NCBI GenBank assembly: GCA_964496575.1
Contig: CAZCAC010000010.1
Location: forward strand, 42,831 to 106,830
DNA: 64,000 nucleotides
Direction of reading: 5' to 3'
Source: CAZCAC01 sp964496575
Lineage (GTDB): Bacteria > Planctomycetota > UBA1135 > GCA-002686595
Part shown: one piece after another, positions 8,987-17,191 of the stretch
Layout: every line of letters starts with the position of its first letter
How positions within the stretch are numbered: the first letter of the stretch is position 1
The notes under the pieces: generated by a model
What the model was told of the DNA's origin: nothing
What the model saw: only the letters and a program-made list of their open reading frames with translations
Databases searched by the model: none
Made by a program: the position numbers and the translations under genes

Positions 8987-11900
8987 CAGCGCAAGCGGAA
9001 GACCAGGCGCAGCCCGTAGTTGTAGAACTCGTACTCGTCCCGCTCGGCGGCGAGGTAGAGGTGTCGATTGTCGCGCCTCTCCTCGGGGATACCCTCCTTG
9101 TTCGTGATCCGGAACGCGACCTCGACCGACTCCACTCCGCTTCGACTGACCTCGCGCCCCGAGACGAACTCGAAGCGGTTGGCCAGCGAATCCTCGTTCA
9201 TCGGACCTTCATCGGTGAACCAGCGCGCCAGCGTATCCGTGGCCACGTACAGGGCGACGGTGTTCACCGTGGCCAGGGGGTCGGTCTGATCGGGATCGTT
9301 GGGCAGGCGCCCGGTCAGGACCAGGAGCAAGAGGTTCTCCTGGTTCATCGGAGGCGTCGAGGTGAGCATGATCTCCGGCGAGTCGAAGGGACCCGAGATC
9401 GCCGCCTTGATCGAGTAGCCGAGCATCCTCGTGCGGCCCTGCGCCTCCACCTCGGGGAGGAAGGGGCTCTCCGGCCGGAAGAGGACCGTTCCGCTGGTGA
9501 GCTCCAGGCTGGTCGAGGGGAGCTTCATCAGGGTCCGCTCGAGGTAGACGGTCCCGGTGAGGACCGGCACCAGTCCCGTGCCGGAGAGGTGGAGGTCCGG
9601 ACGAACGCTGCCCTTGACCACCGTGTTGCTGATCCGGAACGACTCCCGCGCGGAGAGCTCGATGTCGAAGGAGAGATCGCGCAACGGCGCGTCGCGTAGG
9701 CGGAAGAGCTGGAAGCCCCGCGCGCCTCGCGCCGACGATCCTCGCCGGAAGTCGAGGAAGTCGGTGCTCGGCTCGAAGCGGCCGTCGGTGAGCTCCACCT
9801 TGCCCTTCGCCACCAGCGCGCTCAGCGGGCCGGTGAGCTCGAGGTCGGTGTCGGCCCGCACCTTCGCCTCGCGGCTCCGGAAGAGCAGGAGGTCGGTTCC
9901 CTCCAGGTGGAAGGCCAGCGCCGGTTCGTGCCCCGAGAGATCCGCGCTCCCGGTCAGCGTGAAGGGGGCGCCCCCGAGATCACCGGTTAGAGATCCTATC
10001 TCCAGATTCGTTCCGTCGAAGAGCAGCCGCGCCTCGAGGCGGTCCGCCGTCGGCATCCCCGACCCGAGGCGCATCAGCCCCTCGTGCACCTCCAGCTCGC
10101 CACGGAGCTCCGGATCGAGGAGGGGGCCTTCCACCTCGACGAAACCGCTCGCGGCTCCACCGCGCAGCTGCTCCGCCGTCTCCCCTAGCTTCGCCAGGAT
10201 CGGCTCCAGTCGAGTGATGTCGAAGGAAGCGACGGTGAGCTTGCCCTGCACCCGGGCTTCCTCGGCCAGCTGCCGGGGATCGGCGATCCAGCGGACGAGA
10301 TCGAGCTCGGTGGACAGCTGCCCGTGGGCGCGAGCGTCGACCAGGTCGCCGAGGTGGACTCCGAGCTCGTCGACGAAGAGTCCGGAGTCGAGGCGGATCT
10401 CGCCCACGACGCGGCCGTCGGCGAAGTCGGGGGGGATCAGCTCCTCGGGCAGCTGCAGCTCCCGCCCCTCGAGCTTCAGCGATCCCTCGAGCGCCGTCCA
10501 GCTGCCGCCGATCTGCCCGCCGGCCTCGATCGTGCCCTCGAAGCCCTCGCCGGCGAGGAGTGCGAGCGGCAGGTCGGCGTCGAGGCGGAGCGAGAGCTCC
10601 CCCGGGCCGAGCGGCTCCTCGCCGAACGGGTGGATCGGCAGGGAGCCCTGCGCCGTGAGGTGGACTCCCTCGCCGGTGAGCTCGAGGGAGGTGAGCTCGA
10701 GCCGCTCGGTTCGCTGGTCCACCCGCCAGCGCAGGTCGATCGGTCGGCCCAGGCGCGGAAGGAGCAGCTCGTGCAGCTCCCCGCTGGTCTCGACCAGGAG
10801 CGCCTCCGGAGTCCAGGACAGGGACCCGGTGAGATCCGCCGAGGCGAGCTTGGGGATCGAGGCGGGCGTACCGGCGAGGAAGAGGTCGGGGTGGAGATCA
10901 CGCGCCTCCACCTGGCACTCCGCCCCGGTTCCCGACCAGCTGGCGAAGAGGTCGAGGCGGCCCGCCTCGCCGGCGAGGCGCAGGTCGTCGACGGTGCCGC
11001 CCCCCTCCTCGAGGTGGATGAGGCACGGGGACTCGAGGGAGAGCCCCTTCTCGTCGCGCCTCAACGAGAAGGACTCGAGGTGCAGCTCGGCGGGCAGTCC
11101 CGCCTCGGCGAGCTCCAGGGACGCCGCCGCGTCGAGTCGTCCGAAGATCGACTCCCCGTGGAGCTCGTCGATACGGAAGGAGCGACCGGTTCCCTCGATC
11201 CGCAGGCTCGCCTGCTGGATCCCGATGTCGGCGAGCTGGAGATCTCGCGCGGCGGCGGTCCCGCTGAGCTGCAGCTCGTCGAGGGGACCGCTGGCCGTGA
11301 CCTCGGCGGAGAGGCTGCCGGCGAGGAGGTCTCCGCCGATCCAGGACTCGATCCGCTCGACGGCCAGCGAGAGCCGAGCGTCGTGGACGGTGGAGGTCTC
11401 GTGCCGGTAGGTCCCGCTTCCTTCCAGCAGGATCTCCCCGCTGCGCGCCTTCAGTCGCCGGACCACGATCGACTCCTCGTCGGTGAGGAGGTCGACCGCG
11501 ACCTCGCCGAGCTCCATCGTGCCGAAGCGCACCCGCTCGCCGTCGAGCGACAGCCGACCGTCGAGGTGAGGCCAGCGACCGGTGACCGCCACGCGCCCCC
11601 GGAGCCGTCCCGCCCAGTCGTCGTGACCGAACAGGAGGCCGAGTTGATCGAGGCGCGTGATGTCGGCGCGCGATTCGAGCTCGAGCTCGAGGTGCTGTTC
11701 GGGGTCCAAGGGCAGTCGCACCTCGCCGGACTCGAGCTCCAGTCTGCCCCCGGTACTCTCGAGCGATCCGCCAGCGAGCTTCAGGGTGCCGTCGGTGAGC
11801 CGGGCGTCGAGCTCAAGGCGGTGCTCGGGGATCTCCCGGGGTCCGCCTTCGGGGAGGTCGAGGGTGCCGGTGATCGCGGTCAGCTCGGTGATCTCGCCGT

Positions 11901-13173
11901 GCAGCTCGCCCTCGGCGCTACGCAGGAGCTCCCGGATGTCGAGGTGGTCGAGGGGGATCGCCGCCTCGCGCAGCTCGATGCGATTGCCGGTCTGGAGGAG
12001 CTCGAGCCGGCGGATCGAGAGGGTCCGGTCGGCGGCGCTGGCGCGGCAGGTGAAAGTCCGGGCCTTCCGGTCGAAGCCGCGGAACCCGTCGAGCTCCAGC
12101 ACGAGGTCGGCGGAGGCGGCGGCGGGGTCCGCCCAGGCGAGCCGGCCCCGGGATTCGAGGTCGAGGCGGCCGTGGAGGGGGGGGCTGGAAGGGAGGAGCG
12201 GGGTGACCCGATGGAGGTCGAGCCCGACGAGGTTCATCTCCCAGCGAGCGCCTTGGGAGTCGAGCTCGGTGCGGATGCCGGAGCGGCCGCCGGCCAGGGA
12301 GAGCACGAGATCGAAGGAGACGGTTCCCTGCTCGAGTCCCGAGAGGTCGACCGTCGAATCGGAGAGGATGGTCTCCCGGTCGATGGTGAGGGCGAGGGCT
12401 TCCGCGGCCCGGCTGCTCCACCGGGTGGAGAGCTCCAGCGAAGGGGCGTGGAAGAGGGGACCGCGGGTGGCCGGAGAGTGGACCTCGACATCGCCCGCCT
12501 CGAGGTGGACGGTGCCGGTGGCGTCGGTGTCGAGCGAGATGCGGCTCGCCGAGACACGACCCTGATCGCCGAGGCGCAGCAGCAGCTCGGCACCCGAAAT
12601 GTCGATGCCGGGGAGGACGGCGGGGAGCTCGAGGGCCGAGGAGGAGGTGCCTTCGGGAGGCGGTGGGGAGTCGCCATCGAGGCCGAGCTCGAGGCGAATG
12701 CCGTCGCTGTGGATGGAGGCGAGGGCGGAGAGGTCACCGCGCAGGAGAGGCAGGAGGGAGAACTCGACCTCGAGGTCGGCCGCGTCGAGTCGGAGGGTCT
12801 TGCCGCTGGTTTCCAGATCGCGAACGCGGAGACCGGTGACCTCGACGTGGCCGAGATCGGCGGATCGGACGTCCTCGATCTCGATCTCGAGTCCAGCGAG
12901 GTGTCGGGCGCCCCAGGGGCCGAGGAGCTCGAGGGCGGGAGGTAGCCACCACGCGTGGAGGAGAAGGGCGAGGAGGAGAAGGAGGAACAGGTAGAGGAGC
13001 CAGCGGCGCAGGCGCTTTCGAGGCGCGCGAGGGGAGGCTTTGTTCTGGTCGGCCAAGTGGGTGGGCCCGAGGGTGCGGGCGGGCGGAGATTCTACGAGGG
13101 GGGGAAGGGGTTTGGAATCGGGGATGAGGGGGGTGAGGGAGCTGGGGTTCACCCCGGGAGCGGGATGGGCCAT
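8986..13173 (-). CDS. tamB: TamB-like translocation/assembly protein (DUF490)
   Basis: 1395 residues from the ATG at 13173. A Pro-rich cytoplasmic leader of about 50 residues ends in a basic patch (RKRLRRWLLY), then one transmembrane helix (about 58-77), then a very long repetitive beta-rich periplasmic part with alternating hydrophobic residues, consistent with the TamB/AsmA-like groove that bridges the envelope and carries lipids or assists barrel assembly. The C-terminal DUF490 region contains VYLERTLMKLPSTSLELTSG, GTVLFRPESPFLPEVEAQGR and PPMNQENLLLLVLTGRLP. The stop overlaps the Omp85 start by one base. The start is uncertain: there is no ribosome site, and a contig gap lies 130 nt upstream, so a downstream start near the basic patch is possible. 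Confidence 0.9.
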   Translation of the reverse strand: MAHPAPGVNPSSLTPLIPDSKPLPPLVESPPARTLGPTHLADQNKASPRAPRKRLRRWLLYLFLLLLLALLLHAWWLPPALELLGPWGARHLAGLEIEIEDVRSADLGHVEVTGLRVRDLETSGKTLRLDAADLEVEFSLLPLLRGDLSALASIHSDGIRLELGLDGDSPPPPEGTSSSALELPAVLPGIDISGAELLLRLGDQGRVSASRISLDTDATGTVHLEAGDVEVHSPATRGPLFHAPSLELSTRWSSRAAEALALTIDRETILSDSTVDLSGLEQGTVSFDLVLSLAGGRSGIRTELDSQGARWEMNLVGLDLHRVTPLLPSSPPLHGRLDLESRGRLAWADPAAASADLVLELDGFRGFDRKARTFTCRASAADRTLSIRRLELLQTGNRIELREAAIPLDHLDIRELLRSAEGELHGEITELTAITGTLDLPEGGPREIPEHRLELDARLTDGTLKLAGGSLESTGGRLELESGEVRLPLDPEQHLELELESRADITRLDQLGLLFGHDDWAGRLRGRVAVTGRWPHLDGRLSLDGERVRFGTMELGEVAVDLLTDEESIVVRRLKARSGEILLEGSGTYRHETSTVHDARLSLAVERIESWIGGDLLAGSLSAEVTASGPLDELQLSGTAAARDLQLADIGIQQASLRIEGTGRSFRIDELHGESIFGRLDAAASLELAEAGLPAELHLESFSLRRDEKGLSLESPCLIHLEEGGGTVDDLRLAGEAGRLDLFASWSGTGAECQVEARDLHPDLFLAGTPASIPKLASADLTGSLSWTPEALLVETSGELHELLLPRLGRPIDLRWRVDQRTERLELTSLELTGEGVHLTAQGSLPIHPFGEEPLGPGELSLRLDADLPLALLAGEGFEGTIEAGGQIGGSWTALEGSLKLEGRELQLPEELIPPDFADGRVVGEIRLDSGLFVDELGVHLGDLVDARAHGQLSTELDLVRWIADPRQLAEEARVQGKLTVASFDITRLEPILAKLGETAEQLRGGAASGFVEVEGPLLDPELRGELEVHEGLMRLGSGMPTADRLEARLLFDGTNLEIGSLTGDLGGAPFTLTGSADLSGHEPALAFHLEGTDLLLFRSREAKVRADTDLELTGPLSALVAKGKVELTDGRFEPSTDFLDFRRGSSARGARGFQLFRLRDAPLRDLSFDIELSARESFRISNTVVKGSVRPDLHLSGTGLVPVLTGTVYLERTLMKLPSTSLELTSGTVLFRPESPFLPEVEAQGRTRMLGYSIKAAISGPFDSPEIMLTSTPPMNQENLLLLVLTGRLPNDPDQTDPLATVNTVALYVATDTLARWFTDEGPMNEDSLANRFEFVSGREVSRSGVESVEVAFRITNKEGIPEERRDNRHLYLAAERDEYEFYNYGLRLVFRLR

Positions 13174-13266
13174 TTGCGACTCGGGCGTCGCCGAAGTCGA
13201 GAGGGCAGGTTCCGCTGCCGGCGTGGGGGTCAGTGAAGGCGGGCGGGGAGGTCCCGATGGCCGCGT

Positions 13267-13312
13267 GGGGGGGGGGGGGGGGGGGCGCCGCCGCCCCCCG
13301 CCNNNNNNNNNN
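13267..13312. other. Assembly gap with adjacent poly-G run
   Basis: Ten N (13303-13312) join two contigs. The left contig ends in a run of 19 G (13267-13285) and then low-complexity GC. Poly-G at a contig end is a known artefact of two-colour sequencing chemistry, so bases from about 13265 to 13312 should not be trusted as genomic. The true gap length is unknown. Confidence 0.9.
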
Positions 13313-13396
13313 AACGCCAAGCCGGCAGCGGGACCGTCCCGTCCGCCTGCGGCGAACGCCAAGCCGGCAGCGGGACCGTTCCGTCCGCCTGCGGCA
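13313..13396. repeat. 42-bp tandem repeat, two copies
   Basis: Two head-to-tail copies of a 42-bp unit (13313-13354 and 13355-13396) differ at two positions. The unit begins aacgccaagccggcagcggg. The repeat touches the assembly gap, so more copies may be missing. A period of 42 is a multiple of three, but no gene covers it. Confidence 0.85.
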
Positions 13397-13450
13397 AACA
13401 CCCCACCGACACATCACCCGGCCAACCCGCAACCGCTCCCCGTCAGATCG

Positions 13451-15322
13451 TCACCGAAGCTCCGGCAAGGAGACCTCCAGCCAACTCGCCGAGGCCTCCA
13501 GGCCCCCTGGACGGTAGCGACGCGGCCAGAGTGCGCGATGTCGCGCGACCAGCGAGGTGAGCTCCTCGTGCAGGGGAGCTCGCACCGTCGCGGGGAGCTC
13601 CCGCAGCGGCATCTCTTCCGCGGCCTCCAGCCTGGCGAGACCGAGGGCTCCGCCGAAGCGCAGCAGGTCGCGTGCCAGCTCGAGCTCGCTCCGCAGCAAC
13701 TCGGCGTCCCCTCCCCGACACCTGGCCCGCTCGATCCCCTCGAGGCACCCCTGGAGATGTCGATCGGCCTCGATCAGCCCGTCGATCGACAGCCCCGCGA
13801 TCTGGGCGTGGGGAAGCGGCTGATCACCGAATACCGCCAGGTAGAACTGGGCGTTCCCGTTCCAGGAGTGATCGCCCGTCATCGCCTGAACCCGCCCGAG
13901 CTCGAAGGCGGCGCGGCCGAGCACCCCGGCCTCGTCCTCGAAGGCGAACAGATCCAGCAGGCGGGGAAAGTCCTCGCTCGCGAGCGTGTCCGCCGACTCG
14001 ACGCTCCACGCGAACGCCGCCCCGGCCAGCCAGCCGAGGTAGCTCACCGGCCAGGGCTGAAGATGTCCGCGGTCTCCCCAGTCGGTCACGAGCACACCCC
14101 GCGCGCCGTGCTTCGCTCCGTGGCGTGCGGCACTCCGCAGGTTGCCCAGTGCATTCTCGGTCCGGCCTCCGAAGCTGTTCCAGGAGCTGGTGCCCGGGCA
14201 GACGTCGAAGGTGATTCCGCTCTCGGCGAAGACCCGCAGCTCCTCGTCGAAGGGATGGTCGGCGGCGTAGCCCCAGACCATCGCGACGGCATCCCGCGGC
14301 AGGTCGTCGATCACCTCGGGACGCTCGAGCACGATGTCCCCCCAGAACTGCATCCGCTTGCCGCGCTCGGTCACCAGCCGGTGTACCTTGCGCAAGAAGT
14401 CCACGTAGACCCGGTGCTTGCCGAGCCTAGCGCACCGCTCCGCCGACCGGCCCTCGCCGAGATCGGTCGTCTCGTCGAGACCGACGTTTAGCTCGTCCGA
14501 GTCGAATGCGGACAGCAGCTCGTCGTAGCGCTCGCCCAGGAACTCCAGGCTGCGCGGGTTGGTCGGGTCGAGACCGTACGGTTCCTTCTCGCGGCTGAAG
14601 GGGTGCTCGATCCCCTCGGGAACCTCGGCCAGCTCGCGCCAGCGCTCGTGGCGCAGCCAGGGGTGCAGGTGGCCGAAGCTCTGCTGGTTGGGCACCAGCT
14701 CGACGTGCCTCGCGCGACAGTAGCGGGAGAGCTCGCCGATCTCCGCGGCGTCGTACGAGCTGCGCCCGCGCAGCGCCTCCTCGCAGTCCGTGTAAGTGAA
14801 GTCCGCCTCCATGTAGAGCTGCAGGCGGTTGTACTTCCAGGAGGAGAGGCGATCGACGAGGGCCTTCAGCGTCTGCATCGTCGGCCGCCGATCGCGCGCG
14901 ACGTCGAGCATCACGCCGCGCTCGGCGAAGTTGGGAGCATCCTCGATCGAGACGCCGGGGACCTCCTCGATCCGCTCGGTACCACAGCGCGAGACGAGCC
15001 ACTGCTCGAGCGTGCACAGGCCGTAGTAGAGCCCCGCGCGGCTCCCCCCGAGGAGCTCCACCCCGGACTCGTCGAGGCGCAGCCGATATCCCTGGGCGTG
15101 GAGCTCCTCCGAGAGCTCCAGCCGCAGGTCCGCCCGTCCCGCTTCCCGGACCGGCTCGGCGCTCACCCCCGCGGCGGCCAGCCGGCGCAGGACCCGCTCC
15201 AGTCCCGGATCGTCCTCGGCGAGAGGGTCTCGGGATACGGCTACCCGGCGGGGGACCGACCAGCGGCAGGGGAGAGCGGTGCCGCTCCGCGGCGGGGGCA
15301 CGAGCAGGGGGAGAGTTGCCAT
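13451..15322 (-). CDS. Glycoside hydrolase family 20-like protein (hexosaminidase-type)
   Basis: 623 residues, cytoplasmic (no signal peptide). The N-terminal 130 residues resemble the GH20 accessory domain (LRLDESGVELLGGSRAGLYYGLCTLEQ). The (beta/alpha)8 barrel starts at IEDAPNFAERGVMLDVARDR, and the catalytic Asp-Glu pair is D283-E284 in LNVGLDETTDLG, which matches the family position but not the usual GGDE sequence. GH20 enzymes release terminal GlcNAc or GalNAc by substrate-assisted catalysis. The C-terminal 200 residues are helical. An AGGAG site 9 nt upstream supports ATG 15322. The start is 5 nt after the stop of a 62-residue membrane protein, so the two form an operon. The substrate is not predictable. 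Confidence 0.75.
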   Translation of the reverse strand: MATLPLLVPPPRSGTALPCRWSVPRRVAVSRDPLAEDDPGLERVLRRLAAAGVSAEPVREAGRADLRLELSEELHAQGYRLRLDESGVELLGGSRAGLYYGLCTLEQWLVSRCGTERIEEVPGVSIEDAPNFAERGVMLDVARDRRPTMQTLKALVDRLSSWKYNRLQLYMEADFTYTDCEEALRGRSSYDAAEIGELSRYCRARHVELVPNQQSFGHLHPWLRHERWRELAEVPEGIEHPFSREKEPYGLDPTNPRSLEFLGERYDELLSAFDSDELNVGLDETTDLGEGRSAERCARLGKHRVYVDFLRKVHRLVTERGKRMQFWGDIVLERPEVIDDLPRDAVAMVWGYAADHPFDEELRVFAESGITFDVCPGTSSWNSFGGRTENALGNLRSAARHGAKHGARGVLVTDWGDRGHLQPWPVSYLGWLAGAAFAWSVESADTLASEDFPRLLDLFAFEDEAGVLGRAAFELGRVQAMTGDHSWNGNAQFYLAVFGDQPLPHAQIAGLSIDGLIEADRHLQGCLEGIERARCRGGDAELLRSELELARDLLRFGGALGLARLEAAEEMPLRELPATVRAPLHEELTSLVARHRALWPRRYRPGGLEASASWLEVSLPELR

Positions 15323-15327
15323 CACCG

Positions 15328-15516
15328 CTACTCCTGCTCCCCTTCCGGCTCCTCGGCCTTCTCCTCCCCCGGCGCCGCCTCCTCCCCCTCGGGGACGACG
15401 ACCGGCTCCGGATCGGGAGGGGTATCGTCGAGCGAGGAGGCAAAAGGGAACCAGAGCAGGAAATTGGCGGCGAGGAAGGCGAAGAGGAAGGTGACCCGTT
15501 TCGAGGGGGCGCGCAT
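15328..15516 (-). CDS. Small membrane protein with acidic tail
   Basis: 62 residues. One transmembrane helix (VTFLFAFLAANFLLWFPFA, about residues 8-27) follows a short basic N-terminus, and the rest is a Pro/Glu-rich acidic tail (EEAAPGEEKAEEPEGEQE). A GGAGA ribosome site lies 8 nt before the ATG at 15516. It ends 5 nt before the GH20-like gene, so the two are probably co-translated. The positive-inside rule puts the acidic tail outside the membrane. No family was recognised. Confidence 0.55.
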   Translation of the reverse strand: MRAPSKRVTFLFAFLAANFLLWFPFASSLDDTPPDPEPVVVPEGEEAAPGEEKAEEPEGEQE

Positions 15517-15661
15517 GGGCGAATCTCCGTGGACAGGCGCGGATTGTCCCCCCGGCATGGGGTCGGAGGCAAGCGCTTGTGTCCGGAGCGCTTGACCTTC
15601 GCTCTCCTCCTCGCGAGGCTTTCTCCGATGATCGACCACGAACCCCTCCGGGAGGCTTCCC

Positions 15662-17191
15662 TTGCGTGAAGCGCGCCTGCGCGACGTCCTGCTCGTTCGC
15701 GCCTTCGAGGAAGGCGACGAGGAGGGCGAGCTGCTCGGGGTGCGCGAGCGCGCGATCGTCACCCGCGAGGTGCGCGACGAGTTCGCGGTGGGGGGGGTCG
15801 AACCGGATCCCGAGGCGCTCCTGGCCCGTCGGGCCGAGCGCCTTCGCGAGCGGATCCTGCGCAACCGGCCCGCCGTCCAGCGGGTCTTCGACCTCTCCGC
15901 CCGCCGCGGGCTCCCGTGGTGGCTCGCCCTCGGCGGCGGCGTGCTCGTCGGCGGCGCGATCGACCACATCGGGTCGGCGCAGACGATCAACCTGCTGAAC
16001 TTCCCGGTCCTCGGCCTCCTCGCCTACAACCTGGCGATCTACCTGGTCATCCTCCTCACCGGCTTCCGGCCGCGCCATGGCCAGACGCGCTACGAAGGGC
16101 GGTCGAGTCGCGCCGCGGCACAGGGGATCCTGGCGCGGTTCACCCTCTGGCTCGCTTCCCCCGAGCGCTTCTGGCGCCGCAGTCCCCAGGGTGACGGTCG
16201 AGCGACCGTCTGCGCCCAGCGTTACACCCGCGACTGGTTGCGTGTCGGCGCGCCGCTGCACGTCGCGCGGGGCGCGCGGTGGATGCACCTCGCCGCGGCC
16301 GGACTGATGCTCGGCGCGATCTGTGGCCTCTACCTGCGCGGGCTGGTCCTGGACTACGACGCCAGCTGGGAGAGCACCTTCCTCACCGAGGAAGCGGTCC
16401 ACACCGCGCTTGAGTTCGTCTTCGCACCCGCCGTCTGGATCCTCGGTGAACCCGTGCCCGACGTAGGAGCAATCGCAGCCATGCGCGCGCCCGGCGGGGA
16501 GCCCGGGGAAGCGGCTCGCTGGATCCACTACTACGGCGTGACCGGTGGCCTCTTCGTCGTGCTGCCGCGGTTGGTCCTGGCGCTGGTCGCCGCCCATCGC
16601 GCACGCGTTCGCGCCGCCGACATCCCGCTGCCGCTGGAAGGCGACGCCTATTTCCTCAAGCTGCTGGCGCGAGAGCGCGGTCAGGGTCGCTGGGTCGTCG
16701 TGCAACCCTACAGCTATCACCCCTCGTCGCGCTCCAGCGAGGGTCTGAAGACGCTGATGCTCGACCTCTTCGGAGGACGGATCCGCGTCGCCGTCCTCGA
16801 GCCGGCGGCCTACGGTGACGAACCACTCCCCGATCCAGCCGACGCCGAGAGCGGGAGCGTCTGCCGGCTGACCCTCTTCACCCTGGCCCAGTCCCCCGAG
16901 CGGGAGGTGCACGGTCGCTTCCTGCAGGAGCTGCGGGAGAGCGTCCGCGACGAGCGAGGTGTTCGCTCCCTCCTGGTCGTCGTCGATTCCGGACCGTACG
17001 CCGAGCGCCTGGGGCGGGCCGCCGAGGCGACCGAACGGCTGGAGGAGCGGGAGCGCAACTGGCAGCGGCTGATGCGGGAGCTCGAGCTCACCGCGGTGGT
17101 CTGCGATCTCGGCGGTCCCACCGGCGCGGACCTGCTCGAGGCCGCCCGGGAGGCGCAGTGGCCGGCGCCCCTGAATGGAGGCGATCTTTGA
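15662..17191 (+). CDS. DUF2868 membrane protein
   Basis: 509 residues from a TTG start with GGAGG 6 nt upstream. The N-terminus (about 1-75) is charged and helical. Four transmembrane segments follow, at about 85-101 (LPWWLALGGGVLVGG), 111-133, 208-229 (WMHLAAAGLMLGAICGLYL) and 285-305, and then a soluble C-terminal domain of about 200 residues. This is the DUF2868 architecture, which in many bacteria is encoded directly before a DUF3482 GTPase, as here. The function of the pair is not established; co-occurrence suggests a membrane-bound complex controlled by GTP. The stop overlaps the TTG start of the GTPase. Confidence 0.8.
   Translation: MREARLRDVLLVRAFEEGDEEGELLGVRERAIVTREVRDEFAVGGVEPDPEALLARRAERLRERILRNRPAVQRVFDLSARRGLPWWLALGGGVLVGGAIDHIGSAQTINLLNFPVLGLLAYNLAIYLVILLTGFRPRHGQTRYEGRSSRAAAQGILARFTLWLASPERFWRRSPQGDGRATVCAQRYTRDWLRVGAPLHVARGARWMHLAAAGLMLGAICGLYLRGLVLDYDASWESTFLTEEAVHTALEFVFAPAVWILGEPVPDVGAIAAMRAPGGEPGEAARWIHYYGVTGGLFVVLPRLVLALVAAHRARVRAADIPLPLEGDAYFLKLLARERGQGRWVVVQPYSYHPSSRSSEGLKTLMLDLFGGRIRVAVLEPAAYGDEPLPDPADAESGSVCRLTLFTLAQSPEREVHGRFLQELRESVRDERGVRSLLVVVDSGPYAERLGRAAEATERLEERERNWQRLMRELELTAVVCDLGGPTGADLLEAAREAQWPAPLNGGDL

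Noticed and set aside
10324..12945. Plus-strand open frame of 873 codons inside tamB
   Set aside because: GC-rich shadow of the TamB frame; no start signal, and composition is biased to Glu, Gly and Arg.
13200..13260. Start of TamB upstream of 13173 through the gap
   Set aside because: The extended frame passes into the poly-G artefact and the N-run; it cannot be trusted.
13313..13396. CRISPR array at the tandem repeat
   Set aside because: Units are head-to-tail without spacers, only two copies, and no cas gene is nearby.
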